Positions 8,119 through 15,270 of a DNA stretch of 21,978 nucleotides are shown here, in pieces. Origin of the DNA: CAYJAD01 sp964370835 (lineage in GTDB: Bacteria > Desulfobacterota > Desulfovibrionia > Desulfovibrionales > Desulfovibrionaceae); contig CAYJLO010000046.1 in the NCBI GenBank assembly GCA_964370835.1, positions 1 to 21,978 on the forward strand. Direction: 5' to 3'. The notes beneath the pieces are model-generated. The model was not told the origin of the DNA. It ran no database searches and saw only the letters and a program-made list of their open reading frames with translations. A program made the translations under genes and the position numbers. The stretch's first letter is position 1. Each line of letters opens with the position of its first letter.

Positions 8119-9798
8119 ATGCGTAGTAAAAAAATGACTGCCGGCCTTGAAAAAGCCCCGCACCGCTCCTTGTTGTATGCCCTTGGACTCACCCGTGAAG
8201 AAATGGACCGTCCCCTCATCGGCATTGTCAACGGCGCCAATGAAATTGTGCCCGGGCACATTCATCTGCACCGCATCTCTGAAGCCGTAAAAGCCGGCGT
8301 GCGTCTGGCCGGCGGAACACCCATGGAATTTCCAGCCATTGCCGTTTGCGATGGCCTTGCCATGAACCATCAAGGCATGCACTTTTCCTTGCCTTCGCGT
8401 GAAATCATTGCCGATTCCATTGAAATCATGGCTTGTGCACATCCTTTTGACGCCCTTGTTTTCATCCCCAACTGTGACAAGAGCGTGCCCGGCATGCTCA
8501 TGGCCATGTTGCGCTTAAACATTCCTTCCATTCTCATCAGCGGCGGCCCCATGTTGGCAGGCCTTAAGTCTGAACACATCGGCAAGGATGCCAAGACCGA
8601 CCTCATCACCGTATTTGAAGGTGTGGGTCGCGTAAAAAGCGGAGACATGAGCGAAGAACAATTGGAAGAATTGGCCGAAGGTGCTTGCCCCGGTTGCGGC
8701 TCTTGCGCCGGCATGTTTACTGCCAATTCCATGAACTGTCTTTCCGAAACCATTGGCCTAGCCTTGCCCGGCAATGGCACCACCCCCGCCGTCATGGCTT
8801 CGCGTATTCGCCTTGCCAAAAAAGCCGGCATGAAGGTCATGGAGCTTTTGGAAAAGAACATTCGTCCTTCTGACATCGTCACCCAAGAGGCAGTTTCCAA
8901 TGCCGTGGCTGTGGACATGGCACTGGGCTGTTCCACCAATACAGTACTGCACTTGCCCGCCATCTTCCGCGAAGCAGGTCTCAATTTATCCTTGGATATT
9001 TTCGACGAAGTGAGCCGCAAAACACCTAATTTGTGTAAGCTCTCCCCCGCCGGCGCACACCACATTGAAGAATTACACCTGGCCGGTGGCATTCCTGCTG
9101 TCATGGCAGAGCTGCGCAAAATTGGCCTTGTCAATGATAGTGCCCTCACCGTCACCGGTAAAACCGTAGGTGAAAACTTGGCCGACCTTAAAGCCGGTGT
9201 GAAAAATGCCGATGTTATCCGCACCATTGACACCGCCTACTCCAAGCAAGGAGGCATTGCCATCTTAAAAGGTTCCCTTGCGCCGCAAGGTGCCGTGGTG
9301 AAGCAATCTGCCGTGGCCCAAGAAATGCTTTGCCGCGATGTGCGCGCTCGTGTGTTCACCTCCGAAGAAGACGCCATGCAAGCCATTCTAGCCGGCAAAA
9401 TCGTCAAGGGTGACGCTGTGGTCATCACTTACGAAGGCCCACGCGGCGGCCCTGGCATGCGCGAGATGCTCTCCCCCACGGCGGCCATCACCGGCATGGG
9501 TCTTGGTAAAGACGTGGCTCTGCTCACCGACGGACGTTTCTCCGGCGGAACCAACGGTGCGGCCATTGGCCATATTTCACCGGAAGCTGCCGACGGCGGA
9601 ACCATTGGCCTTGTGCGCGAAGGCGATATCATTCGCATTGATATTCCTAACCGCGTTTTGGACCTGCTTGTGAGCGAAGAAGAATTGGAAGAAAGACGCA
9701 AAACACATGTACATGTGGTGAAAGAAATCACCTCGCCTTTCTTGAAACGTTACGCACGCCTTGTGAGCTCCGCCGCCACGGGTGCTGTGTATAAGTAG
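8119..9798 (+). CDS. ilvD: Dihydroxy-acid dehydratase
   Basis: Dehydrates 2,3-dihydroxy-isovalerate and -methylvalerate to the keto acids that become valine, leucine and isoleucine. It has 559 residues, as usual. Family signatures are PNCDKSVPGML (cluster Cys119), CPGCGSCAGMFTANSMN (Cys196 the equivalent second ligand), CDGLAMNH and LLTDGRFSGGTNG. The first-ligand position reads VPGHIHL, as in the E. coli enzyme, and not PCN as in the stable [2Fe-2S] plant and mycobacterial type, so an oxygen-sensitive [4Fe-4S] enzyme is expected. The start is the ATG at 8119: AAGGA lies 6 bases before it and MRSKKMTAGLEKAPHRS follows. The in-frame ATG at 8032 would add 29 unrelated residues. It stands alone; no ilvBN or ilvC is adjacent. 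Confidence 0.97.
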   Translation: MRSKKMTAGLEKAPHRSLLYALGLTREEMDRPLIGIVNGANEIVPGHIHLHRISEAVKAGVRLAGGTPMEFPAIAVCDGLAMNHQGMHFSLPSREIIADSIEIMACAHPFDALVFIPNCDKSVPGMLMAMLRLNIPSILISGGPMLAGLKSEHIGKDAKTDLITVFEGVGRVKSGDMSEEQLEELAEGACPGCGSCAGMFTANSMNCLSETIGLALPGNGTTPAVMASRIRLAKKAGMKVMELLEKNIRPSDIVTQEAVSNAVAVDMALGCSTNTVLHLPAIFREAGLNLSLDIFDEVSRKTPNLCKLSPAGAHHIEELHLAGGIPAVMAELRKIGLVNDSALTVTGKTVGENLADLKAGVKNADVIRTIDTAYSKQGGIAILKGSLAPQGAVVKQSAVAQEMLCRDVRARVFTSEEDAMQAILAGKIVKGDAVVITYEGPRGGPGMREMLSPTAAITGMGLGKDVALLTDGRFSGGTNGAAIGHISPEAADGGTIGLVREGDIIRIDIPNRVLDLLVSEEELEERRKTHVHVVKEITSPFLKRYARLVSSAATGAVYK

Positions 9799-9822
9799 GT
9801 ATAAGCTATTTAGGAAATCTAC

Positions 9823-9861
9823 TGGGGGAAAACCTTTTGTGAACAAAAGGTTCTTCCCCCA
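9823..9861 (+). terminator. Palindrome after ilvD, probable terminator
   Basis: TGGGGGAA and ACCTTTTGT pair with ACAAAAGGT and TTCCCCCA with a single-base bulge, leaving a loop of only a few bases. It lies 24 bases after the ilvD stop. No strict U tract follows (GACCCGTTTT). A second stem, CCCGTT/AACGGG, spans 9864-9869 with 9905-9910. The G-run plus A-run arm design resembles the palindrome at 1-89. Confidence 0.55.
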
Positions 9862-9952
9862 GACCCGTTTTACGCTCTATTCCCATAAAGCTCGCGCGCT
9901 CACTAACGGGAACGCTTCGCGCCCTTCGGATAAGCCTTTCCAAAAAACTTTA

Positions 9953-9996
9953 ATTGCGGCAATATTTTATCTTTGAAAGTAAAATATCGCCGCAAT
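9953..9996. repeat. 44-base palindrome, 20-bp stem
   Basis: ATTGCGGCRATATTTTA (9953-9969) is the reverse complement of 9980-9996 at 16 of 17 positions. The stem continues as CTT/AAG after a bulged T9970, leaving a three-base loop TGA. The odd position is a G-U pair on the minus strand. It lies 25 bases before the promoter of the next gene. Function is unknown; an operator, an insulating terminator or a dispersed element are all possible. Confidence 0.75.
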
Positions 9997-10020
9997 GTAG
10001 ATTAGAACCAATGACACATC

Positions 10021-10049
10021 TAGACAAATAAAACTAAAAGCCTTATATT
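10021..10049 (+). promoter_or_regulatory. Sigma-70 promoter of the 10081 gene
   Basis: TAGACA (10021-10026), a 17-base spacer and TATATT (10044-10049): one mismatch in each hexamer, with ideal spacing. The expected start of transcription is about 25 bases before the GAGG ribosome site of the next gene. Confidence 0.6.
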
Positions 10050-10080
10050 ATGAGCTAGAACCGTAACCATTGAGGTATAT

Positions 10081-10794
10081 ATGGACAGCATATCCGGCTT
10101 AGTAGACAACGCTTCCACCATATCCCCCTTTGATTTCTCCTTTGATGCTTTCCAAAGTGGAGGAGACCAATCTCAAAAGCGTGGGGCCCGCAGTGCAGAG
10201 CAAAGTTCCAACTTTGACTCCGTGGTGGCTGACGCCTTATCTTTAAGTCCGGAAGCGCTGGAAAAAGCCAAGGTTCTGCAACAGGGTCATGCGGTCATTG
10301 CCACCGAAAATACGCAAACCCAACGCCCCTTCCAAGATGTCTATGTGCCCAGCATGGGCGCAGGTACGGGTGTGTATACCTCCTCAGGGCGTATCAGCCC
10401 CAATGCCCATGAAGAAGAGAGTCTTACCAAGGCTCCTGTTGCTGAGGAAATGCGTCGTGTACCTTACACCACCACTCCGGATATGGCCGGCGTAGCGGCT
10501 TTGTATGCCAGCAATTTGAACCCTCTGGAAAATTTACAAACGCGCACCTATACCCCCAGCAATGGCGCCGCCGCTTATGAAGCTCTACGCTTGCGCGCCG
10601 CCGACGGTGCTCGACCCACCTCTTCACAGGGCGTTGATGCACAAAGCATGACCGTGAATTCCGCCAGCACCATCAGCTCTCAAAAGGCCAGTGCCGCATA
10701 TGCCACACAAGCTAAAGCAGGCAATCCCGGCACAGAGCTAGCACCCCCCGTGTATACAGGCCGTTGGTCTGTGGGTGTGGACTTGCTCGTTTAG
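10081..10794 (+). CDS. Unrecognised Ser/Ala/Thr-rich protein
   Basis: I do not recognise this 237-residue protein. It has no signal peptide, no membrane segment, no cysteine and low sequence complexity, and is probably largely disordered. The only familiar local pattern is DALSLSPEALEKAKVL (near 51-66), which recalls the V-x-LSPEA words in FlgM and other flagellar proteins; that is a weak hint, not an assignment. A short hydrophobic end (RWSVGVDLLV) closes the chain. The gene is real on sequence grounds: a good promoter at 10021-10049, GAGG 5 bases before the ATG, and a clean frame. It is followed after 13 bases by a glycosyltransferase, so the two are probably co-transcribed and the protein could be surface- or flagellum-related. 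Confidence 0.75.
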   Translation: MDSISGLVDNASTISPFDFSFDAFQSGGDQSQKRGARSAEQSSNFDSVVADALSLSPEALEKAKVLQQGHAVIATENTQTQRPFQDVYVPSMGAGTGVYTSSGRISPNAHEEESLTKAPVAEEMRRVPYTTTPDMAGVAALYASNLNPLENLQTRTYTPSNGAAAYEALRLRAADGARPTSSQGVDAQSMTVNSASTISSQKASAAYATQAKAGNPGTELAPPVYTGRWSVGVDLLV

Positions 10795-10807
10795 CCTCCA
10801 CTAAGCT

Positions 10808-11809
10808 GTGACTCCCCTCGTTTCCATCATTATAAATGGTTATAATTGCGCCCATACCTTAGCGCAGACCTTGGATTGCGTGCTCGCCCAAAGCTTTGAT
10901 GCTTGGGAAGTGATTTTCTTTGATAGCGCCAGCACCGATACCAGCCTTTCCGTGGCCCAAAAGTATGCCGCAAAACATGCGCGCATTCGTTGCATTGCGC
11001 ACCCTGCTCGCCCCATTTTAGGGCAAGCCAGAAATTTAGCCCTTAGCCATGCTTGCGGTGAATATGTGGCTTTTTTGGATGCCGACGACCTTTGGGAGCC
11101 ACAAAAACTGGCGCAACAAGTGACCCTTTTGGAACAAAGCCCCACCACGCATTTGGTCTGCACCGACACATCTTTTTTTTCCACCATTTCCTGCGGTAAG
11201 ACACGTATTCTGACTCGCGCATTTTCGCGCACTAAGCCCGCCAGAGGTAGAATTTTTGAAGAGCTCATTGAACGGCAATGGATCATTCTGTCTTCGGTCA
11301 TGGTGCGCCGTAGTATAGTGGAAAAATTAGGATCCTTTGACCCCACATTACAATTGGCCGCCGATGCAGATCTTTTTTATCGCTTGGCCCATGACCATGA
11401 TTGCGATTTTATCCCACAAGTGCTCACCCATAGACGCATGCATGCGCACAATATCAGCCATAGCCAAGGACATTTGTGGCCTCAAGAAATTCAAACCATT
11501 CTCACGAAACTTCACACACTTTGGCCAGAATTTGACCAAAATTACCCCAAGGCATCCAAGGCATTGCAAGGGCGTGTGTGCTTTCATACAGCTGTACATC
11601 TTTGGCGTATGGGACAAGGCGCGCAAGCCAGAAAGCTTTTATGGCAATCCTTTTTTTCCGCGCAAAGGGTACGTCCTTACAATGTGAAAGTGTGCTTACT
11701 CTTTTTTTTTTCCCATATGTCTCCGCGCTTCTTTCGCCATGCAGAACGCCTTTATTGGCGCTTGCCTTCGTCCTTTCTTAAGGACTTTTCATCCGTGAAA
11801 AAAGCCTAA
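10808..11809 (+). CDS. Family 2 glycosyltransferase
   Basis: Transfers a sugar from a nucleotide-sugar to an unknown acceptor. The GT-A fold is clear: PLVSIIINGYNCAHTLAQTLDCVLAQ at the start, FFDSASTDTS near 37-46, GQARNLAL at 72-79 and the metal/nucleotide site FLDADDLW (Asp91, Asp93, Asp94). It has 333 residues; the last 90 are basic and aromatic without a clear membrane helix, so it is probably cytoplasmic or membrane-peripheral. The start is a GTG at 10808, 13 bases after the preceding stop, with only a weak ribosome site, suggesting translational coupling. Flagellin, lipopolysaccharide or another glycan could be the target; the neighbourhood does not decide. Confidence 0.9.
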   Translation: MTPLVSIIINGYNCAHTLAQTLDCVLAQSFDAWEVIFFDSASTDTSLSVAQKYAAKHARIRCIAHPARPILGQARNLALSHACGEYVAFLDADDLWEPQKLAQQVTLLEQSPTTHLVCTDTSFFSTISCGKTRILTRAFSRTKPARGRIFEELIERQWIILSSVMVRRSIVEKLGSFDPTLQLAADADLFYRLAHDHDCDFIPQVLTHRRMHAHNISHSQGHLWPQEIQTILTKLHTLWPEFDQNYPKASKALQGRVCFHTAVHLWRMGQGAQARKLLWQSFFSAQRVRPYNVKVCLLFFFSHMSPRFFRHAERLYWRLPSSFLKDFSSVKKA

Positions 11810-11828
11810 AACAAAGCCACTCTTCCCC

Positions 11829-11858
11829 TTGACAGTGAAGAAAATTTATGTCTATACC
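11829..11858 (+). promoter_or_regulatory. Probable promoter of tupABC
   Basis: A perfect TTGACA (11829-11834) is followed by an 18-base spacer and TATACC (11853-11858). The inferred leader is only about 25 bases, too short for a riboswitch. No clear palindrome for a metal-responsive repressor is visible. Confidence 0.5.
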
Positions 11859-11889
11859 CCCCACAGAAATAACAACCTTTGGAGGACAT

Positions 11890-12723
11890 ATGTTACACGC
11901 ATTTCGCACCCTTACTGTTTTGGGCTTCTTGGTAGGCGCCCTTGCTTTAGCTCCCACAGCGCAAGCTGAAGAAACTTTGATGATGGCCACCACCACAAGC
12001 ACCCAAGACTCCGGCTTGCTTGACGTATTGGGCCCCCAATTCACTAAAGAAACCGGCGTGCCCATTAAATGGGTGGCAGTGGGCACAGGTAAAGCCTTAG
12101 CTCATGGCCAAAACTGCGACGTGGATGTATTACTTGTACACGCTCCTGACGCTGAAATCGACTTTGTTAACAAAGGCTTTGGTCAAAACCGTCAATTGGT
12201 CATGTACAATGACTTCATCATGGTGGGCCCCAAGGCTGACCCTGCCAAAGTAAAAGGCGATGACGCCGCCAAAGCTTTGAAAAACATTGCCACTTCCGGT
12301 GCCGCTTTTGTAAGCCGTGGTGACAATTCCGGCACACACAAGGCCGAGCAAAAGCTTTGGAAAAACCTTCACGGTGCAGTACCTTCCAAGGAATCTTGGT
12401 ACTCCTCTGTGGGCCAAGGCATGCTCAAAACCTTAGCCATTGCCTCTGAAAAGGGTGGCTATGCCCTCACCGACCGTGGCACTTGGATTACTTTCAGCAG
12501 CAAAAACCCCGATAGCCCCTTGGCCATTGTGGTGGAAGGCGACAAAGCCCTCTTTAATCAATACTCTGTGGTAGAAGTGAACACCAACAACTGCCCCAAG
12601 GCCAAAAACGACTTGGCTGTGAAGTTTGCCAACTGGTTGGTATCTCCTTCCACACAAAAGAGCATTGCTGACTACCAAATGCAAGGCAAGCAATTGTTCT
12701 TCCCCAACGCTGCAAGCAAATAG
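11890..12723 (+). CDS. tupA: Tungstate ABC transporter, substrate-binding protein
   Basis: Binds tungstate in the periplasm and delivers it to TupB. Residues 1-26 are a signal peptide ending in AQA before EE. The mature N-terminus carries the TupA hallmark TTTSTQDSGLLDVL (34-47), whose Thr/Ser side chains bind the oxyanion, then VGTGKAL and DVLLVHAPDAE. The mature protein of about 250 residues is normal. The ATG at 11890 is chosen because GGAGG lies 4 bases before it and the signal peptide begins there; the in-frame ATG at 11848 precedes the likely transcription start. It is first in tupA-tupB-tupC. TTTS at the head of the mature protein favours Tup over ModA or WtpA, so tungstate is preferred to molybdate by family inference. 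Confidence 0.94.
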   Translation: MLHAFRTLTVLGFLVGALALAPTAQAEETLMMATTTSTQDSGLLDVLGPQFTKETGVPIKWVAVGTGKALAHGQNCDVDVLLVHAPDAEIDFVNKGFGQNRQLVMYNDFIMVGPKADPAKVKGDDAAKALKNIATSGAAFVSRGDNSGTHKAEQKLWKNLHGAVPSKESWYSSVGQGMLKTLAIASEKGGYALTDRGTWITFSSKNPDSPLAIVVEGDKALFNQYSVVEVNTNNCPKAKNDLAVKFANWLVSPSTQKSIADYQMQGKQLFFPNAASK

Positions 12724-12726
12724 TTT

Positions 12727-13425
12727 ATGGATTTTTTTGTACAGGGCTTTCTTCAGGCCTTTCATCTTCTGCTCACAGGCAATGCGGATACCTTTTCCGC
12801 AGTGGAAGCTAGCCTTGTATCTACCATATATGCCATGATTTTAGCCATGGCCTTGGGTCTGCCCTTGGGGCTGGCCCTTGGCTATGGCAATTTTTTGGGC
12901 CGACGCTTTTTACGCCTCATTTCAGACACACTGCTGGCCTTTCCCACGGTGCTCATAGGCCTTTTGGTCTATGCCCTCATCATGCGCAAAGGGCCACTGG
13001 GCGACATGGGTTTGCTGTTCACCTTGGAAGGTATGGCCCTTGGCCAAGCCATCTTGGCATTGCCCATCATCAGTTCCCTCACGGCGCAAGCGGTGGAAAA
13101 TCAAGATCCGCGCTGTCGCCAAACCCTGCTCACCTTGGGGGCATCCCCCTTTCAACAGGCGGTGGGCACCATCATGGAATTGCGCTTTGCCATTCTCTTG
13201 GTGCTGGTCACAGCTTTTGGACGCGTCATCACCGAAGTGGGCGTGGCCATGATGCTGGGCGGCAATATTCGCTGGGATACCAGAACCATCACCACGGCCA
13301 TCACCCTAGAAACCAATAAAGGTGAATTTGCTCAAGGCATTGCCCTTGGGCTAGTGCTCTTGCTCATGGCTTTTATTTTAAATCTGGCCCTCACCTTTTT
13401 GCGCAAAGAGGGACGTAGGGGGTAA
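12727..13425 (+). CDS. tupB: Tungstate ABC transporter, permease
   Basis: A membrane channel subunit of 232 residues with about five or six hydrophobic segments (near 30-52, 66-85, 100-118, 155-175, 205-225). The cytoplasmic loop TLGASPFQQAVGTIMEL (about 136-152) is the coupling (EAA-like) motif that docks on the ATPase, followed by FGRVITEVGVAMMLGGNI, characteristic of TupB/ModB-type permeases. The ATG follows the tupA stop by three bases and has no strong ribosome site, so it is likely translated by coupling. Confidence 0.93.
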   Translation: MDFFVQGFLQAFHLLLTGNADTFSAVEASLVSTIYAMILAMALGLPLGLALGYGNFLGRRFLRLISDTLLAFPTVLIGLLVYALIMRKGPLGDMGLLFTLEGMALGQAILALPIISSLTAQAVENQDPRCRQTLLTLGASPFQQAVGTIMELRFAILLVLVTAFGRVITEVGVAMMLGGNIRWDTRTITTAITLETNKGEFAQGIALGLVLLLMAFILNLALTFLRKEGRRG

Positions 13426-13426
13426 T

Positions 13427-14059
13427 ATGCTGTATAGATTGCATAATATTGTGCAGTGCTATGATAAACACGTGGCGTTGGATATGTCACATATGCCCCC
13501 AGTGGAAATTGCGCGCGGCGCAGTGCTGGCCCTTGTGGGTCCCAATGGCGTGGGAAAAAGCACCCTACTCCGCATTCTGGCCTTTTTGGAAAAGCCCAGC
13601 CAAGGCAGTATTTCCTTTTACGGCGACAATCCCATGCATACGCGGCAAGATGTGACCTTGCTTTTGCAAGAACCCTATCTTTTTAAAACTTCGGTGCTGG
13701 ATAATGTGTGCTATGGTTTAAAATTGCGCGGAAAAAAACAAGGCATGCAGGAAAAAGCTTTTGAAGCTTTGGAAACGGTGGGCTTTAGCCCTGAATCAGT
13801 GGCTTCACGCCCTTGGTACCAACTCTCTGGCGGTGAAAAGCAACGCGTGGCCCTTGCCTCTCGTTTGGTGCTAGAGCCCTTGGCTTTGCTTTTGGACGAA
13901 CCCACTGCACACACCGACACGGCGTGCTCCAAAGCCATACATAAAGCTGTGCACAGCGTGGCCGCCAAAGGCACCACAGTTATAGTTTCTAGCCATGATA
14001 GCCTATGGCTTGAAAGCCTCAAAGCCGACTACCTCTCCTTGCAAGCTGCCAAGTCATAA
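13427..14059 (+). CDS. tupC: Tungstate ABC transporter, ATP-binding protein
   Basis: The ATPase that powers tungstate import on the inner face of the membrane. All motifs are intact: Walker A GPNGVGKST (38-46), Q-loop LLLQEPYLF (Gln81), signature LSGGEKQRVALA (133-144), Walker B ALLLDEPT (153-160) and H-loop SSHD (His190). At 210 residues it is short because it lacks the C-terminal regulatory (TOBE) domain found in ModC. It starts one base after the tupB stop, with AGGGGG just upstream. The next 180 bases (14060-14241) hold the convergent PEP-CTERM terminator, a 14-base palindrome (14133-14146) and no obvious terminator for this operon. Confidence 0.94.
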   Translation: MLYRLHNIVQCYDKHVALDMSHMPPVEIARGAVLALVGPNGVGKSTLLRILAFLEKPSQGSISFYGDNPMHTRQDVTLLLQEPYLFKTSVLDNVCYGLKLRGKKQGMQEKAFEALETVGFSPESVASRPWYQLSGGEKQRVALASRLVLEPLALLLDEPTAHTDTACSKAIHKAVHSVAAKGTTVIVSSHDSLWLESLKADYLSLQAAKS

Positions 14060-14177
14060 ACATATCATTGCGCACCTTCAGGGCGTGTGGGCGAAAGACA
14101 ACAATGCGTCTTTCCCCCAAATCACCTTGCAGGCAACGGCCGTTGCACTCCCATAACGCGAATTTTACCAAGAAAAA

Positions 14178-14204
14178 GAGCTTGCGGACCAATTCCACAA
14201 GCTC
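14178..14204 (-). terminator. Terminator of the PEP-CTERM gene
   Basis: On the minus strand GAGCTTGTGGA pairs with TCCGCAAGCTC around a five-base loop (11 positions including one G-U) and is followed directly by TTTTTCTT. It lies 37 bases after the stop of the gene at 14242. Confidence 0.75.
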
Positions 14205-14241
14205 AACCATACACCTTACCAACACTTTTGCGTCGTAAGTA

Positions 14242-14865
14242 TTACTGGGCTTTTTTCTTACCTTTCCTAAAAATACCCAGCCCTGCTAAGCCAGCGCCCA
14301 TGAGGAGCATGGTGGCAGGTTCCGGATTCGGAATGGGGGGATCGTTTCTATCCAAGGCACCAAAGTCAAAACGAATATCCGCAAAAAAAGGCCCGAAATA
14401 AATTTTTTCCCAATAGAATTCACTGTCAGCTGTATAGACAGAATTCCAATCGCTTAAATCGGCATTTAAGTAAAAACCACCGGCGGTAACGAAAGTTGAA
14501 GTCATGGGACTTAAAATAAGCTTATTACATTCAGTATACATGTCAAAACCAAGGGATAGCGTAATGGGCTTACCGCCGGGTACAGGATTTTGCACTTTTA
14601 CATTGACCTCGTAAATGCCGGAAAAAATCGCCACATCAGCAGCCATCTCATCAATAATATAGGGAATGGATATGCTTTCTTGATAATTATTTTCAGACGT
14701 TAATTGTCCTTTTCTCTTTTCGGAATCAAGAGGCCAATCAAAACCTGGAATACATGTCTCAATGTAGGTGTCCACTTCAAACTTATAATGCAGCGGCGCA
14801 GCCAACGCTAAAGAAGTAAGACTCAAGAACACAAGGACACATAAGGCACAAAGCTTTCTCTTCAT
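14242..14865 (-). CDS. PEP-CTERM sorting-domain protein
   Basis: A 207-residue exported protein. It has a Sec signal peptide (MKRKLCALCVLVFLSLTSLA, cut near residue 22), a mature part of about 155 residues with a beta-rich look and two cysteines (Cys38, Cys113), and then a C-terminal PEP motif (181-183, NPEPATM), one hydrophobic segment (about 184-199) and a basic tail (RKGKKKAQ). That three-part end is the sorting signal handled by exosortase-type enzymes in other bacteria; no exosortase is in this window. The mature domain is not recognised. The start is the ATG at 14865, with AGGAG 7 bases before it, and not the in-frame ATG at 14898. It is monocistronic, between its own terminator and a sigma-54 promoter. 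Confidence 0.88.
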   Translation of the reverse strand: MKRKLCALCVLVFLSLTSLALAAPLHYKFEVDTYIETCIPGFDWPLDSEKRKGQLTSENNYQESISIPYIIDEMAADVAIFSGIYEVNVKVQNPVPGGKPITLSLGFDMYTECNKLILSPMTSTFVTAGGFYLNADLSDWNSVYTADSEFYWEKIYFGPFFADIRFDFGALDRNDPPIPNPEPATMLLMGAGLAGLGIFRKGKKKAQ

Positions 14866-14921
14866 ACACAACTCCTCTCTACTTTCAGACTTACACATAA
14901 AACATTACCACGGTCTTTTTT

Positions 14922-14937
14922 TGCAAAAAACATACCA
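14922..14937 (-). promoter_or_regulatory. Sigma-54 promoter of the PEP-CTERM gene
   Basis: The minus strand reads TGGTATG-TTTT-TTGCA, matching the sigma-54 consensus TGGCACG-N4-TTGCW except for two pyrimidine changes; GG and GC are exactly ten bases apart. Predicted transcription starts about 45 bases before the ATG. An enhancer-binding activator would be required; a small dyad GTAA-CACA-TTAC lies just upstream (14941-14952). Confidence 0.65.
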
Positions 14938-14985
14938 CATGTAACACATTACTTTTCTAGGTAATTGTTTTTTGCCCCATTGCAA

Positions 14986-15037
14986 GAGTGTAAAAGAAGC
15001 CGACACTTTTGTCGGCTTTTCTTACAGTAAACACTCT
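14986..15037. terminator. Bidirectional terminator-like hairpin
   Basis: The inner stem AGCCGAC/GTCGGCT (14998-15004 with 15011-15017) is flanked by AAAAGA on one side and TTTTCTT on the other. An outer stem AGAGTGT/ACACTCT (14986-14992 with 15031-15037) encloses it. It isolates the PEP-CTERM promoter from minus-strand transcripts arriving from the right. Confidence 0.6.
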
Positions 15038-15054
15038 TATTTTACCACAAAAAA

Positions 15055-15074
15055 AGCCCCGCTTTGACGGGGCT
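15055..15074 (-). terminator. Rho-independent terminator
   Basis: On the minus strand AGCCCCG pairs with CGGGGCT around a six-base loop and is followed by a run of seven T. It is the canonical end of the transcript that includes the prolyl isomerase gene and its long structured 3' region. Confidence 0.85.
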
Positions 15075-15078
15075 CAGA

Positions 15079-15245
15079 GTGCTGACTGTGTCAGCACGAT
15101 CCAAAATTCAAAAGTAGGCGTAATTCACTTGCGCCGTTAAGCGTTTGAATTTTGTGCCTTTCCGCTTGGCAGCTTTGCTGACAGTAGCGGCGCAAATCCC
15201 GCACAGTGGGATTTGTCATTCGCCTGACCCCCCGCAAAAGCAGGG
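15079..15245 (-). other. Structure-dense region, possible structured RNA or palindromic element
   Basis: Within 167 bases there are many exact stems: GTGCTGAC/GTCAGCAC (15079-15086 with 15090-15097), CAAAATTCAAA/TTTGAATTTTG (15102-15112 with 15144-15154), TTGCGCCG/CGGCGCAA (15129-15136 with 15188-15195), CCGCT/AGCGG (15162-15166 with 15186-15190), CAGC/GCTG (15170-15173 with 15177-15180) and CAAATCCC/GGGATTTG (15193-15200 with 15208-15215). The third crosses the second, giving a pseudoknot layout, and competes with the fourth and last. I cannot match it to a known RNA family. It could be the 3' UTR of the isomerase mRNA, a small RNA ended by the terminator at 15055, or a dispersed palindromic repeat. 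Confidence 0.45.
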
Positions 15246-15270
15246 CTTCGTAAAAACAAGATAAGAAAGC

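Larger units (their letters stand above)
14866..15270. other. Spacer holding sigma-54 promoter, terminators and dense stems
   Basis: No gene is supported. From left: the leader and sigma-54 promoter of the PEP-CTERM gene (14922-14937), a bidirectional hairpin (14986-15037), a strong minus-strand terminator (15055-15074), then about 170 bases of closely packed inverted repeats up to the stop of the prolyl isomerase gene. The last part is entered separately. Confidence 0.65.

Noticed and set aside
7795..8442. Minus-strand frame across the ilvD start
   Set aside because: It overlaps the N-terminal third of ilvD and the hairpin region; no ribosome site and no protein-like pattern.
8370..9233. 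A 287-codon open frame antisense to ilvD
   Set aside because: It lies wholly inside a clear conserved gene, has no ribosome site or family character, and mirrors ilvD codon bias.
11848..11889. Upstream ATG start for tupA
   Set aside because: It would precede the signal peptide and the likely transcription start; GGAGG sits before the ATG at 11890.
11859..11889. Tungstate or molybdate riboswitch in the tupA leader
   Set aside because: The leader after the probable promoter is about 25 bases, far too short for a Moco/Tuco aptamer.
14133..14146. Perfect palindrome GCAACGGCCGTTGC as tupC terminator
   Set aside because: The stem is short, has no loop to speak of and no U tract; kept only as a remark.
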